The notes below the pieces were generated by a model that made no database searches, had not been told where the DNA came from, and was given only the letters and a program-made list of their open reading frames with translations. This document shows positions 45,282 through 57,590 of a stretch of 64,000 nt of DNA, piece after piece; positions within the stretch are counted from its first letter, which is position 1; the number at the start of each line of letters is the position of its first letter. The position numbers and the translations under genes were made by a program. The stretch comes from Deroplatys truncata (taxonomy: Eukaryota; Arthropoda; Insecta; Mantodea; Mantidae). The DNA lies in contig CM060986.1 of assembly GCA_030765065.1 (NCBI GenBank), positions 79,725,573-79,789,572 of the forward strand, written 5' to 3'.

Positions 45282-47085
45282 TCTCCTAATAATTTTGATA
45301 TACCCTTTTATTATTCTTCGGCAAAATTCTACCTTCTTATAAACAAAAAATACCAAAACGAATACTTTTAGCGTTTAAGATGATTTTAATAATATAGCAG
45401 TGCAGTATGATGAAGGATATGAAAGTTTCTTAAACGTTCACATTCTTGCATGCAACGTACAAGAAAAAAAATATCTTTATTATGCTTCTGATATTAGCAG
45501 CCCTTGGTAGCACTGGTTGGTGCAATTACATTGTACACAAAAAAGAACCAAGTGTTACCAGGACGTAGATAAATTATATAAATTATGAAGTAAGCTATCC
45601 AACGGTCAAGTCATCAGATGGAATAACGCATTTCCTTCTTGTCCAGACCCCCAATGCCTTTGGCGACTTTTACACAATCAAGAGAACTCGACCTGGGCAT
45701 TTCAATCTTACATCTTCGGCTTTCTTCTTCTCAAATGGTGTTCTTTCTTACATTGGAACTTAACAATTTAATAATCATCAGTTCAGACTTTTGCTAGCAC
45801 TAACTACACATTTCACACCTGCTGCAGATATTGGTCAAGGCGTAGACCGTTTCATTTTAACTATCAAAAAACGATGGGTTGTAAACATTGCTGTTGACAA
45901 TGCCAAAAGAATGCAAAGGTCTCGAGACATACTTATTTTATTTCAATTGGAACTAGTTGGCAGTAGTAGAGGCTTTAACCCTGATACTTGTATGCTATTT
46001 TGATGGGAGTTTCCGCTGTAGATTGTGGAGCCTTTACGTTGAAAGCAAATGTTAATGTGTGGTCAATTATGTGGTCACAGTTCAACCCAAGAGTTCCATA
46101 TGAGCACTTTCTTAGTTTCCTTTTTAACAATAAAATCTGTTCGTCGTGATCCAAAGAAGCACATGGAAGCATCATACGGGTAGTCAGCGATGCAACACCA
46201 TCACGATTTGTTAGGATGTTCCGGTTTGATATCCGCTTACTAGTGAAGACGTTTATGAAGCAGTAATACAAGATACAAGAGCCGTCCCTCGTCCGTGACA
46301 TTTTCTCTGAAGACGGGTCGTGAGAACGAGGTGAAAGGTTTTTATCAGAAGGATGTCCCAGAGCCCGTATGCATTTCTCAATCAGGAATTACAGCGTATT
46401 TTTGATCAGCTGTGGACGATCCTGGGTAAAGACAGGTCACGCTCAGACTCTTCTACCTTCATTTAGCTGGATCACGAGGAATCTTCATCCTACGATAATT
46501 ATGCTCTCCGAGTAATGAACCATTAAACACTAAATATGGTATATCCTATGTTTAAAAACCATTAAGTATTAGCATTTGAGATATTAATAAAATAGATTTT
46601 ATTGACTAAAACTAAATAGGTATATCTCCTCCCATAGACCAGAGCTACAACATTCATTTTGTTGCTTCTTAATACTTCCGTAACAAAACTCGAGTTTCAT
46701 AGAGGGATAGCTTTAAACGTATTTTATCTCGCAAAATGGACAAAAATATAACAATGGTTCAAGATAACTAAAATTATTTTTAAAACAATAAGTCTAAACA
46801 TATATCAATATTACTGTCATATACTTTATTACACGTCGTTTTACCTTTGTGGAAAATTTTGGGACCTATGTCTCTATTTTTGTAAGAAAAGATTAAACAG
46901 TTTGGATATAGGAAAATAGAAAAAAAAATTAACTGAGAAAAATGGTCATTAAGCTTGCCATGCAGGCGTATTTAACAACAGAGCTTTAAAATAGTGTCCA
47001 AATATGAATTGCACCCACACTACTTTAAATTACGGTGAATGTTTGTAACAAAACTTAAAAATCGATACTTTTAACAAAAATTTCA
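45076..47085. other. No recognisable gene; (AAT)n at 45241-45280
   Basis: Holds an AAT microsatellite of about 12 units. Open frames at 45791-46003 (plus) and 45975-46301 (minus) overlap, are unrecognised and lack splice context. The rest is AT-rich. Confidence 0.45.
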
Positions 47086-47746
47086 TAACGTTCTCTACTC
47101 TCTATCTTTTATTAGTGGGTATACAAACCATTCTTACTAAAGCTTATTTTTCTAGTCACTACATTTTAATCCATAAATCTTTGCAGAAATAGTTACATTA
47201 CATATATAAAATGTAACAGAAATAGACAAATGTTTAAGAACTGGACGTAATATGCTGACCTTAAACTTCTATAATGTTTCCATGCAATCGCGAGACACAA
47301 CTGAATGTTGATAGGACTTGAGAATGACCAAGAAATGAACAATTCGAACCTTTAATAACGTATATCTCCGAAATGCCACATTTATGCTACAAAAAGCTTA
47401 TTTGAAATAAATTGTGTGTTTTAAAGGGATCTGCATTTCTTGTGTAATACGTTTTCGATCATCGCTTAACGTTTACCATTTACAGAAGATTATACAAAAT
47501 TTCCTCCGAATGAAGAGGACTTTACAGGCTATTCTCAGAAAATTCAAGATATGCATTTTATTTGTCATGTAAATATCTTTCATATATGCTATTTTAATCA
47601 AAATCGTTAGAGCCATGTTCTAGAAAATCAAAATTTTCGAAAAATGTTCCATGTAAACAGTGGTTGGAGGTGGGGGATTTTCTTGAAAATATTTTTATCG
47701 CATCTTTTGGACGATCCTCGTACGTGACAGAGAAAGTAAAAAAAAA
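47086..47746 (+). repeat. R-family copy, lacking CA tract region
   Basis: Begins at CGTTCTCTACTCTCTATC, with the outer head lost. Runs through the 'CCATGTAAACAGTGG' block, then jumps from TTTTGGACGATCC to CGTACGTGACAGAGAAAGTAAAA. The deletion removes the microsatellite and the GGTGAAATCTCGG block but keeps the tail. Confidence 0.75.
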
Positions 47747-48321
47747 TGTCGATCCTACCTTAAACACAGGAGAGCAATAACGTTTGAGATGCTTTTGCTA
47801 GTAGACTGGACTCATAAATGTTGCAAAGCCAAAAATATAATTTAGTTATGTTTTATTATAAATTATTTTCCATGGATAAAGGATTCTATTCGGATTCTCA
47901 TCACCGGCGATCAAACCTATCACCGCAACCGAGCACCCCTTGTGTCCAGCACGTATATGCCGAGTTATGAACATCAGCCCCAGCCTGGGCAACCTAGAGA
48001 AAGCTATCAACTTCACCGTCTGCCAGTTCACTCCAAAACACGACTCCTTCACAACATCGAAGCCGGAATGCAGGACCTCCACACTTTCAACGCCACCAAC
48101 ATCTTCAGAAGGGCACAACATATTACTGATTATTCTGTTCTCAAAAACCGTCTAAATCTAAGTGATTTTCAAGCAGTGCGACCAACAGAAGCAGCGTCCT
48201 TTTAAAGAATGCTTGTTGCCATTCATGTGCATTAACTTTCGACAAATGGTTCTAATATGTCATTTCGATATAGTAACTCTATTGCACTGTGCGCGCCCAA
48301 AATAATACATACATCAAATAC
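47747..48321. other. Unrecognised ORF-bearing stretch
   Basis: At 47942-48205 (plus) an 87-codon frame starting at a GTG reads STYMPSYEHQPQPGQPRESY and HRLPVHSKTRLLHNIEAGMQ, with balanced codon use for this AT-rich region. I do not recognise it; a 91-codon minus frame overlaps it. It may be a fragment of a mobile-element or host exon. It lies just upstream of a transposase tail but is not clearly part of it. Confidence 0.25.
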
Positions 48322-48605
48322 ATCAGACACTAATTGCAACTTTCTTTGACGACCGGATAATTTCAAAGAATCTGTGGCCACCGAGATCTCCGGATTTGAC
48401 ATCGCCGGACGTCTTTCTATGGGGCTACTTAAAATACAGGGTTTATGCCACACGTCCCCAGACATTGGACGATGTGAAGCACAACATTACACAGAAGATT
48501 CAAGCTATTGACAACAGAGTCCTCCAAAGAGTGGCCAGTAACATGGAACGACGTGTCGAGTTGTGCCTTATGCAGGATGGAGGACAGTTTCAACATTTGC
48601 TATAG
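48322..48605 (+). pseudogene. DD41D-like transposase C-terminal fragment
   Basis: Encodes LWPPRSPDLTSPDVFLWGYL, the region of the third catalytic residue. YRVYATRPQTLDDVKHNI follows, then RVASNMERRVELCLMQDGG and FQHLL before the stop at 48603-48605. The frame is open from about 48370. The N-terminal, helix-turn-helix and first two catalytic motifs are absent, so it is a 5'-truncated relic. Its sequence differs from the other three DD41D-like copies in this window, suggesting a separate family. Confidence 0.75.
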
Positions 48606-50215
48606 AGGTAAATAATCTTCCAAAATTCCTCTGCATTTCATGTATAATAAGTTGTTGCTAGCCTAACTCGTTTTGAAACAATTAAAGAAATAAATGCGTC
48701 AGTTGTTCAAAAATCACCCTATAGTTTAGAACCAATGCACTGAATGTTGTACTTAACGCACAATCCAAAAGAAGCGAACTCTCTCAGCGTTGATTGTTAA
48801 TAATCATGTCATGGGCGATCAGCCGAAAGCTTGGTGGTCCCTAAAATACACCTTTCGGGTAACCGATTATTAACACGTCATTCATCACGTTGTCTCTCAC
48901 ATTCTGTGACCACTATAAATAACTCCTAGTGTCGCACGAACCACCTTTCCTAATATTATAGGAATGGTATTAAATACCACCTTGGCATACGACTCTCATT
49001 TCGTTTATATTGTTTGTGAGTACCTTGATGCTACATGAACAATTGAGTGGATTGGTATGAAATGACATTTGGGCTTCACGTTTATCAGATCTAACACTCC
49101 TCTACTTAAGTTCGCAGGAACATAAATTTAAGATCAACTCTATTTCCCAATAAAGGAACGTGTTTGGTAAATGCTATTGAACATCACACTGGCAATGATA
49201 GGAAAGGGGTTTGGCGTAGCGATGCGTCACTGGGAGTTAAGTATGGCACTGTATGTTGGTAACGTAAAACATAGCTGACCGTAAAATGTGATGGATTGTG
49301 TATTAAGGATTTCATTCAATGTACTGGTTAGAATCTAACATCACCTCATCGTGTTTTTCTTAGATTATGGTATCAAAAACTCGCTAAAGCTTCCATATAC
49401 ATATGATCAGCGAATTAGATATGATAGATAATTCGGCGATTAGAATTCTTCTTCGACACATTGTGTTTCTTTGTTGTTTACAATGGTGAACTCCATTGCT
49501 CATTATTTTATAACCAAGTTTTTTTTCTATGTACATACAAACAGAAAGAATGACTGAATTTTTGAAAAGATGTTTAGAGGGTATTATGGAGTTTTCTCCT
49601 GATACGGCTCGTCATTTCGAGTTATTTACAACTGACCCCTGCTAGAACAGTTAAGCTATAAGTATGCATTAGAGTTAAAAAGTTATTACTACAGATCGTA
49701 TGTTGAATAGTTACGGAAAATCCTAAAGCGTGCATGTTTTGAACATTTACCTGTCTCTTCTAACGCAAGTATTGTGAAAAGCAAATTGAGCAACGAGTCG
49801 AGTAACCTGTTCTTTCCGACTCACCCAATGCTTGACAGGTGACCTTTCCTCAATTTCCCTAAGTTGCAGAAGCTTACGAGAACAATTTCGCCCATTATGC
49901 AACAAGGGCACCAACAAAGAAGTAAATTCCTCGATCAAGTTTTGGAACATAGGTAAACTTTCGCTTGTAGGAGACGCTGCAAAATTCGTTTGTGCAACTG
50001 GAGGCCATAGTTAATTAATAAATCTTGATTTGTGGCATATCCTGCATACCACATCGGAAGATGAAAGAGAACGTTCATTTAATTAAAGCTAGTTCGGTAC
50101 TACAATAGCATTTAATAATGGTAGCAGCAGCAGCAGTAGAACTTCGTCTCTATATCCAATACTTATACGCAGTTTTACCTTTGCAGGCAGTTGTCATGTT
50201 TTACATTTTTGCAGA
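48606..50215. other. No firm gene; open frame at 49747-50020 (minus)
   Basis: The minus frame reads through TSLLVPLLHNGRNCSRKLLQ and EIEERSPVKHWVSRKEQ for about 75 codons. I do not recognise it. It could be an exon or mobile-element fragment. No other feature found. Confidence 0.25.
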
Positions 50216-50540
50216 TATCCGCCCACTATCAACTAGGCATCATAGATTCTTAAGCCCGTCAAGAGAGAGGTTGGCATGTTGGGATCTACTGGCTGACCAG
50301 AGGAACTGGCAAAACATGGGCAACTTCCTGGCTAAAGTGCGCGAAGCTAGGTCAAATTTGTTCAGTTAGTCAAAAGTAATTTATCTCTATTTTCATTTTT
50401 CTTGTTCTTTTTTTCTTTCTTTTTCTGTTGTTTATTATGTCGTCATAGCTTGTATCTTAAATATGCATGTACGGTCAATGACCCATACACTAAATACTTC
50501 TGTAATAACTTCAATAATTTGAAACCAATAAAGATACTTC
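50216..50540 (+). other. Candidate terminal exon or retroposon 3' end
   Basis: A pyrimidine-rich 3' splice-site-like TGTTTTACATTTTTGCAG ends at 50215. It is followed by about 50 open codons with balanced composition (RPLSTRHHRFLSPSRERLAC, LLADQRNWQNMGNFLAKVRE) to a TAG near 50367. A pyrimidine-rich untranslated stretch and AATAAAG at about 50527 follow. The (ATCC)n run after it could be the 3' tail of a LINE-like retroposon. I do not recognise the protein. Host exon versus retroposon cannot be decided here. Confidence 0.35.
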
Positions 50541-50572
50541 ATCCATCCATCCATCCATCCATCCATCCATCC
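50541..50572. repeat. (ATCC)n microsatellite
   Basis: Seven to eight ATCC units between an AATAAA signal and an R-family tail; possibly a retroposon 3' tail. Confidence 0.85.
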
Positions 50573-51200
50573 TTTTACTTTCTGTACCAGTTACCATCGG
50601 TAGACGGAGTAATATGTACTTCCAAAAAAGTCTGTATCGAAATTTCATCGAAAATATTCGTTTTGAGATTCTTGAACCACAATATTACAAAAAGAAGTGT
50701 GTGTAACATAATAGCTGTATGAAAACCAAGCCACGTATTTAAGTCGTTATCTTTTAAGAATGCATAGCGAAAATGTTAACGAAATAACTCCAACCCAAAG
50801 AACTTCTTATTGTATTTTCATAATGATTTGTATTAAAATGTCATCTTTTTAGATATTTATATGAAAATGTGTTTATCGTGAACTTCGTCCTAAAAAGTCC
50901 TTCATTCTTTGAAATTTTAGAGAATTTTATGTAAATTGGAAACTATAAGAAACAAACAGAAATATGAGAAAAAACCTAGAAGTCAAACTGAAGTTTTTGT
51001 TAGAAAACATGCTGGTGGCTTTGATATAATACGGGTTATTTTCTGTTGTTCCTGGATTTTCCAGCATTTTAAGCAACACACCTCTGAAATATGTGCATTC
51101 GTTTCTTTCTCGTTTGGTCTTCCAAAGAGCACACAACATCAAGTTCACCATATAGCAACCTGCTTTATAAACATTTCAGCCTAGCCTCCTTTAAGCTCCT
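50573..51200 (-). repeat. R-family copy, minus strand, diverged
   Basis: Tail TTTTACTTTCTGTACCAG at the left, then CGAAATTTCATCGAAAATATTCGTTTTGAGATTCTTGAACC, a vestigial GTGTGTG and reversed central blocks. The right limit is uncertain. Confidence 0.55.
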
Positions 51201-52130
51201 GTGTAGCTGCAATACAGCCAGAATTTTGGCAGAAAAATTAACTTTTTATGACCATTTGTGGAACAGCTATGAAAATAATTTATAATCAGTAGGGAAAATT
51301 GTGTAAACGTTAGGTTCTTTTAGTGTGCTAGTCCACTGATCCTTAGAGTACACATTTTGATGCCGAATTAACAATTATATCGCTCCAACATATCTAATAC
51401 CGCATACATACAAATAATTTCAGACAGCCGTAATGTGTTCAAGACTTAGCAACATTTCAAACGACATTCAGAGCAAATAAAATCAACCCATATCAGAAAA
51501 TGACACCAAAGAATAGTACAGCTTAATAAATATTAAGAGATGGTTAATTCATGGTGTTGAAATGTACTGTCTGTTCCGAGTCTTTTGAGCCAGTGGAGAG
51601 AGAAAGGTAACAACCGCTGGCATGCGGCTAATTCGGCTTCGTGTAACTGTGTTTTTCTTCTAGCTCAGACAGCTTGAACTCAATGCATTGTAACGTCACA
51701 CCTTTCAGCCCAATGCCCGTGCGGGAGCGGGCAGAAAGGAAGGTCAAAACAGGTGGAAAGAGAGACAGTGGCGGCACAATTATAAGATTTGCAATATCAG
51801 AAGATTTGAACTTCTATTGAGAGTACTGACTGCGTATGCAAAGAGAAACAGAAATAATATTTAGCAATTATTACATTCAACTGGGTGCTCAATGGTGCAA
51901 ATTAACATTCCATTTCTTACCTCCTCTGCAACTTATATATCGGTACTACATTTAATATACACAATTGAATTCATTTCTGATTCAGACGTCGAGCTTTCTG
52001 TACCCTTTTCCCCCTATTAATCTTTGTAATATTTTGAGTAATTGTCTTTGCTGAACAAAGTCGAAGCCTACATTTCAAATTGTTGCCAGAGAATTGGCTT
52101 CTGTGACCAGGTTTACAGTATTTCATTAAT
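51201..52130. other. No recognisable gene
   Basis: A GC-richer patch at 51590-51780 (GCCCGTGCGGGAGCGGGC) stands out but has no open frame or known repeat. Otherwise AT-rich. Confidence 0.4.
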
Positions 52131-52989
52131 AAAAAAATATGATGTGTTACATTCACATACTTTCTCTACTCCTATCATTTATTAGTGGGTATACAAATAA
52201 TTCTTATGAAAGTTAATTTTGTGTATCTACGAGATAAACTTCTGCAGAAATAGCTACGTTATACATTTCGTTACAGTACAAAGGGAATAGTGGCAGTTGC
52301 ATGTATAAGAACTGGATGCTATATGTTGGCGTTGAATTTCCATACTCTTTCCACGACATCGCGAGAAACAACTGAAAATCGACGGGACTTGAAAAATAAC
52401 AAGTATGAACAAATAGAACCAAATAGAAACAAATAACGAAAATCTCGAAAATGGCTGATGTCACAAAAATATTTGAAATAAATTGTGTATTAAAGAGCTC
52501 TACACTTTTTGTGTAGTAAGTTTTTTTTCTATCACTTAACGTCTACCAGTTAACTATACAACATTATATAAAATTCCTTTCGAATGAAGGACTTCACAGG
52601 CTATTCGCAGAAAATTGGAGATATACATTTTATTTGTCATGTAAATATCTTGGATATATGGTATTTTAATCGAAATCGTTAAAACTATTTTTTAGAAAGT
52701 AAGAAATTTCGAAAAATGATCCATATAAACGGATCTGTGGAAGGTCTGAACCTAAATACCAACTTTGGTATTTATCCACTTTTCGTTTTTGAGTTACGCT
52801 TTTCTCTTTCTCATACACACCCACCTACCCACCCACCCCCACACAACAAACGCACGCGCAGACCTTTTTCTAAAATGTTTTTTTTTTATTCAGGGGCCTC
52901 AAAACATGGTGAAATCTCGATATTGATATTTTGCGTGGTATCGGATATCTTCTCTTCCTACTGTGTGCTGGGTAGATAAAGTAAAAATC
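52131..52989 (+). repeat. R-family copy
   Basis: Head AAATATGATGTGTTACATTCACATAC to tail GGGTAGATAAAGTAAAAATCTG. The microsatellite is replaced by ACACACCCACCTACCCACCCACC (52815-52837). The tail is followed by AAAAATCTG, the first bases of an R head. Confidence 0.7.
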
Positions 52990-54120
52990 TGCTCACACAG
53001 TAAGTATTTCCAAACATGCTTAAAATGCGAGGCAGTGTGTATAGTCATGGAAATTTGGACTGAGGAAATTTTAGAGAAAAATCAACCAGTCTTGTTTTGT
53101 GAAGAAAGGACTCCATTTCTCGATCATCAGCCGATTGGCTGATTTTATGGCCCTGATCATTTTCATTAGTCATGGTGTCTTTGAGCTTCTCTATCATATA
53201 ACGTTCCATTCCTTTATAACCTTTATAACTGGTAGCGTAGTGTCGTTGTAAGTTATACTTTAATTGTTTGAACAACCTTGCCGAACACTAAACATTTCGC
53301 TACACCACCTAGGTCCATAAATAGATACCGTTCTTCCCAAACGGAGAGAAAAGTATATACGGGTGATGGCCGGGATTAGAGGAGGTAGCCACACTTTGAG
53401 AAGTTGCCACTCCTGCAATCCACGAGCCGACACTACACACTAGGCTACCGCTACCGCTGCACTAATAAACAACTGCAACACGATGCCCGCTTGCTAGCAC
53501 AGAATATGCTTACTTTGCCCGCTGCCCGTTTTTCCATGAGTTGAAGCTGGCTGTTCTAGCTACTGTATCGACCACGTGAATTCCTTATCTCCCCCTGCCA
53601 CTAGATCAAAAGACTGAACAGACAATACTACGTTTATTTTCATAAATGATCTAAAACTCTCTTCAAATAAATTACTCTGAATTTTGCTCCAATTTTTATT
53701 CAAATGCCAAATTTGCTTCAAAATTAGCGGGTTTAGCCACGAAGGGCAATTTCATTTACTTTAATTGCCTCCCTTACATTATTAATGAGACAGTTTTATA
53801 ATTATCTAAAATACTTTATGACGATTCCTTCCTTTGCTCCTTAACACTGCAGAAACCCCGTGATCAAGGACGAAATATCCCATAAATTCGCGGAAATGAG
53901 AGTGAAGTATCTGCAGATATTATGTTTTCTGACTTCTGCATCCTTCCCTCGAAAGTCTTCCAAGCCTAGAAAATGTTGTATAGCGTATAAATATATTTTA
54001 GGGGTGAAACAATTATCCGAATGGTCAAGTAAGTTTATGCAGATCACAATATATGAAATTTATTTGACATATAAAGGCTCTACAATTTTCAAATAATATA
54101 GAAACCCTCGAAGTTTGAAG
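52990..54120. other. No recognisable gene
   Basis: A less AT-rich patch (53340-53600) holds no open frame of note. Small ORFs at 53045-53275, 53841-54047 and 53860-54096 overlap on opposite strands and are not supported. Confidence 0.4.
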
Positions 54121-55407
54121 TCCACAGACAAACTTCAGGAGGTGATTCCTGACTGGAAATGGATCACAAAAGTTCATGTCGCCTTGTGACTGGAAATGCA
54201 TAGTTTCCATGGTACACAATACATGACCTTAATCCCATCTATGTCCCAACAGATGCAATGGGATTGCGTGGGATGCAATGAACGCGTTCACACGTCGTAT
54301 CATTAATTGTCTCACTCATTCGAATGTTCCGGGCTGTGTGCGAATATCGTCACAGGCTACGTGGACACGCTGTTGAAGGGTCTGAAAGGCTCACCGTACA
54401 CAATGCTTTTCAGATGCCCCCCACAAGTAAACCTCCAGGAGGTTTAATTTCGGTGATCGGGCAGGTCGTGCAACAGGGTCTACACGTTCTATCCAACGTT
54501 TGATTAAGATGTTGAGGTGTCTGTGAATATTAATGCGGAAGAGGGCTGGCGCTCCATCGTGCTGCAGCCCTATTGCCAAAGGCACATTCTGCAGCAATGG
54601 AGGCAGCGTTTTTTTACAGAAAGTTCAGATATGTTTCTTGGTCAGGCGTTGTGGAAGAAGCACTTGTCCAAGTAGGCGGTCACCAATAATCCCTGCACAA
54701 ACATTGATGCTGAACCGCTGCTGATAAGACGCTTCAACCATTCAGTAAGGATTTTGTGAAGCCCACAGATGAATTTGCAAAGGGTCACTTAATCGGTGAA
54801 GCGGGATGAAGACAAATCCAATAATGGTGATTGCCTGTTGCACAAACCAGCGACAGATTCTTTCCCGCGGAGGAAAATCCGCCGGTGATAATCCTTGCAC
54901 ACGTTTGAGGAGATAGGGGTAATAGCTAACCGTCCTTTTGACATACAACGTGTTGGTGGGCCAGTTACCAGGGTTGTTCTCAATCGCATGGACAACATGT
55001 TGCTCCACATCTGCTGTACGCACAGTCCGTGGCTGCCCTGAACGTTCATCTGTCTCAAAGGACCCATGCTCACGCAAACTTCGAAAAATGGCTCCAAATG
55101 TTGTGTGATATGGATGGTGCCGTCTGTCACGGTACGTGGCTCGTACATCCGTGCTGCTTCTCGACCGTTTCCACCTGCTTGGCCACACACGAACACCATC
55201 TCGGCTTATTCCTGGAATGAATACCGGGCCATTGTGTTTCTACGTTGTTTAAATCACACTATCTGTACTACACAATACGCACACTGCAAGTTATGAGAGA
55301 ATTCGTCAATGCCATCTACCGTGGAAACGATGCATTTTCGGACAGTGTGATATGAACTTTTGTGCTCAATTTCCAGTCATGAATCACACCCTAAAGTTTG
55401 TCCGTTG
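54121..55407 (-). mobile_element. DD41D-like transposon with terminal inverted repeats
   Basis: The left end ACAGACAAACTTCAGGAGGTGATTCCTGACTGG is matched in reverse at the right end (about 55315-55407: ACGGACAAACTTTAGGGTGTGATTCATGACTGG). Both continue through GATCACAAAAGTTCAT and AAATGCAT.GTTTCCA.GGTA, giving inverted repeats of about 90 bp. It encloses a decayed minus-strand transposase. At 1287 bp it is near full size for this type. Target-site bases are unclear. Confidence 0.8.
54391..55232 (-). pseudogene. DD41D-like transposase (inactive), minus strand
   Basis: The start ATG at 55232 opens MARYSFQE, then a stop, then MVFVCGQAGGNGREAARMYE. After a frameshift near 55130, TTFGAIFRSLREHGSFETDE and RTVRTADVEQHVVHAIENNP form the DNA-binding/linker part. 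KRVQGLSPADFPPRERICRW lies near 54880. The first catalytic block is ruined (…HLWASQNPY remains, its Asp motif lost). The second is intact in GLQHDGAPALF (about 54560). The third reads ARSPKLNLLEVYLWG, with both expected acidic positions changed. Two long stretches share one frame, so decay is moderate, but it cannot be active. Confidence 0.85.
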
Positions 55408-56951
55408 GCTTAAAACCCATTCTGTATAATGAAATAGGGGCAAACTGGTTAAAATTAAGATTCCTCGACAGCAATTTACACGTTTTGGAAATGGCATACG
55501 TCTGCAACCAGAGAAAACATCTTCTCAGCTGTTAATTATAAATTTCGGTTGAGTAGATTCTTTGATACTCTGGACACGGCTTTGTATCTTTATGTATCAT
55601 ATTCAGTTTAAACTGACAATCAACTTTATTACAATACAAAAAGGAAATACATAAATACTTTTCTACCCAAAAAATACTAAAGTGTTTAAAATTGACTAAT
55701 ATGTAGTGTTTGAAAAATTTACTCGTATTTAATGTTAAACCTTCACACATCTGCATTATTTGAATAAATCCTGAATTGAATAAAATAAGCATTGTATTCA
55801 AATACCATATTAATTTAAGCATAAGATGCGATTTTTTTTAGGTTTGCGGTGTCTTCCATTTTTTCGGTTGGTAAATTCTGACCATATAATATATAAATTG
55901 CTTGAAATTGAAATAGAAATAGTTGTGTCCTGCGTCTTATTTTTAAACGTATTTCTGTGGGCAATTAAGTTTCCTAATCTACGGCATTCCTTAGGAAAAG
56001 TTGGAGCCTTTTGAACAAATATATTCTTTTATGACTTCAAGAGGATCGTATTCTAGTATAGACCTTTAAAACCCTTTTTATTTTACTAATTCAGGATTTG
56101 AAATTGTAAGTTATCTCTTCCTCTTCGGGAAGAACATGGCTTTTCAATGAAAAAATAATTATCAAAATCGGCATGCTCGCGCTCTCTTTTTCTCTCTTTA
56201 TAATATAATTACGTATCTGCAAAGACTCCTCCGTTACAAAATTTCAGATTGTGACTAGTTGTTAGTCAATTAACGTGTTGAATAGCATCTGACAGTCCCA
56301 AATGCTACAATTGAAGGATCCATTATGCAGTAGTTTTCAGGATAGGAGCTATATGGAATTTTATTTGGTGGGTCGATAGTGATTAATCTGCATAAAATTA
56401 AAAATATGGAACATCTGCAGATGCGACACAGCCATAATACATGATACATACACACGATTATCAAGATTTATTATTTCAAAGTATATTCATTGGGTTCGCA
56501 GGTAGAACCCTTCAATTCCTGTGTGGCGTATCTATATTCATATACAATGTGTTATAACATTTTTCACAAGTGTTAACCAAATTTTCAATTTAAAATGTTA
56601 TAAACAATCTGAAAGTACATACATGTTCATAATACAAACTCAAGTCTTCTTAGAACACTATTAAACTTATATACATCTTCAACGTCAAACACTAAATTGA
56701 CAGCAGTGTAAGTCCATTTAATCCTGATTCAGATGTTGTGAACAAGTGTACCTTTTTCTTAGCTTGGAAAAGGTTGTGTCCAGAATCAGTGGAAATTAGC
56801 AAAAAATGCTTAATAATTTGAGAAGAACATAGAAAACCAAACAAGTAACGCTTCATATGTTTTCAGAGTGCTTTAAGAAAACGTCCTTTTGAAAAATAAA
56901 AGATTCCCTTTCTACTTTATAAAAGTGTTGCCTTAGGATTATATCATAAAG
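55408..56951. other. No recognisable feature
   Basis: AT-rich. Open frames at 55532-55822 and 55826-56014 have low complexity and no motif. Confidence 0.45.
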
Positions 56952-57590
56952 TTAACACAAAATTTAAATTTTGCCGAAGTTTATTTAGAAAATGAATTAA
57001 TAACAATGTCTAATAAAATTAAGTTTCTTGGAATCTGGGTTGATAGTAACTTTGACTGGGGAATCCACGTTGATGTCCTATCTATAAAATTATCCCAAGC
57101 ATGTTTTGCATTATATACCCTTAAAACTTCAGTTAATCTTGACGTACTTAAAATGGCATACCTTGTATATTTCCATAGTCATTTATCATATGATATAATA
57201 TTTTGAGGAAAGTCCAGTTATAAAAATGCAATCTTTATAATACAAAAAAGGGCAATCAGAATAATGTTAAATTTTTGCAACACAAGCCGCAAACCTTACT
57301 TCATACTGTTAAATATCTTGACTGTTCCTTCGCTATACAATTTTTGAAACTCTGTATAAGCAGCAAAATAGTTTTAATACAAATGCTGATATTCACGACT
57401 ATAATACAAGAAATAAATATAAACTGTACATTACCGGTCATAAAAGAACCCTATATGAAAAAGTTTGTATTATTATGGTACTCAATTGTTTAATAAACTC
57501 CCCACATATTTAAAAAAGTTTAAACCCTCCTAACAGTCTTCAAAAAAAATTTGAAAAAAATTCCTAATACAAGGTTTTTATTCAGTGGCA
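56952..57590 (+). pseudogene. Jockey-like LINE reverse transcriptase C-terminal relic
   Basis: IKFLGIWVDSNFDWGIHVD (about 57018) and LSQACFALYTLKTSVNLDVL, then MAYLVYFHSHLSYDIIF to 57206, match the region after the catalytic fingers/palm in Jockey-clade reverse transcriptases, typically KFLGL.ID...W..HI and ..YY.YFHS.LSYGI.FWG. Past an in-frame TGA, degraded frames still show QKRAIRIM (about 57247) and YGTQLFNKLPTYLKKF (about 57473). The upstream catalytic YADD region and endonuclease are absent. LINEs insert 5'-truncated, which explains the shape. The sequence to about 57800, ending TTTGAATAAAATTTTAATTG, may be its 3' untranslated region. Confidence 0.8.
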
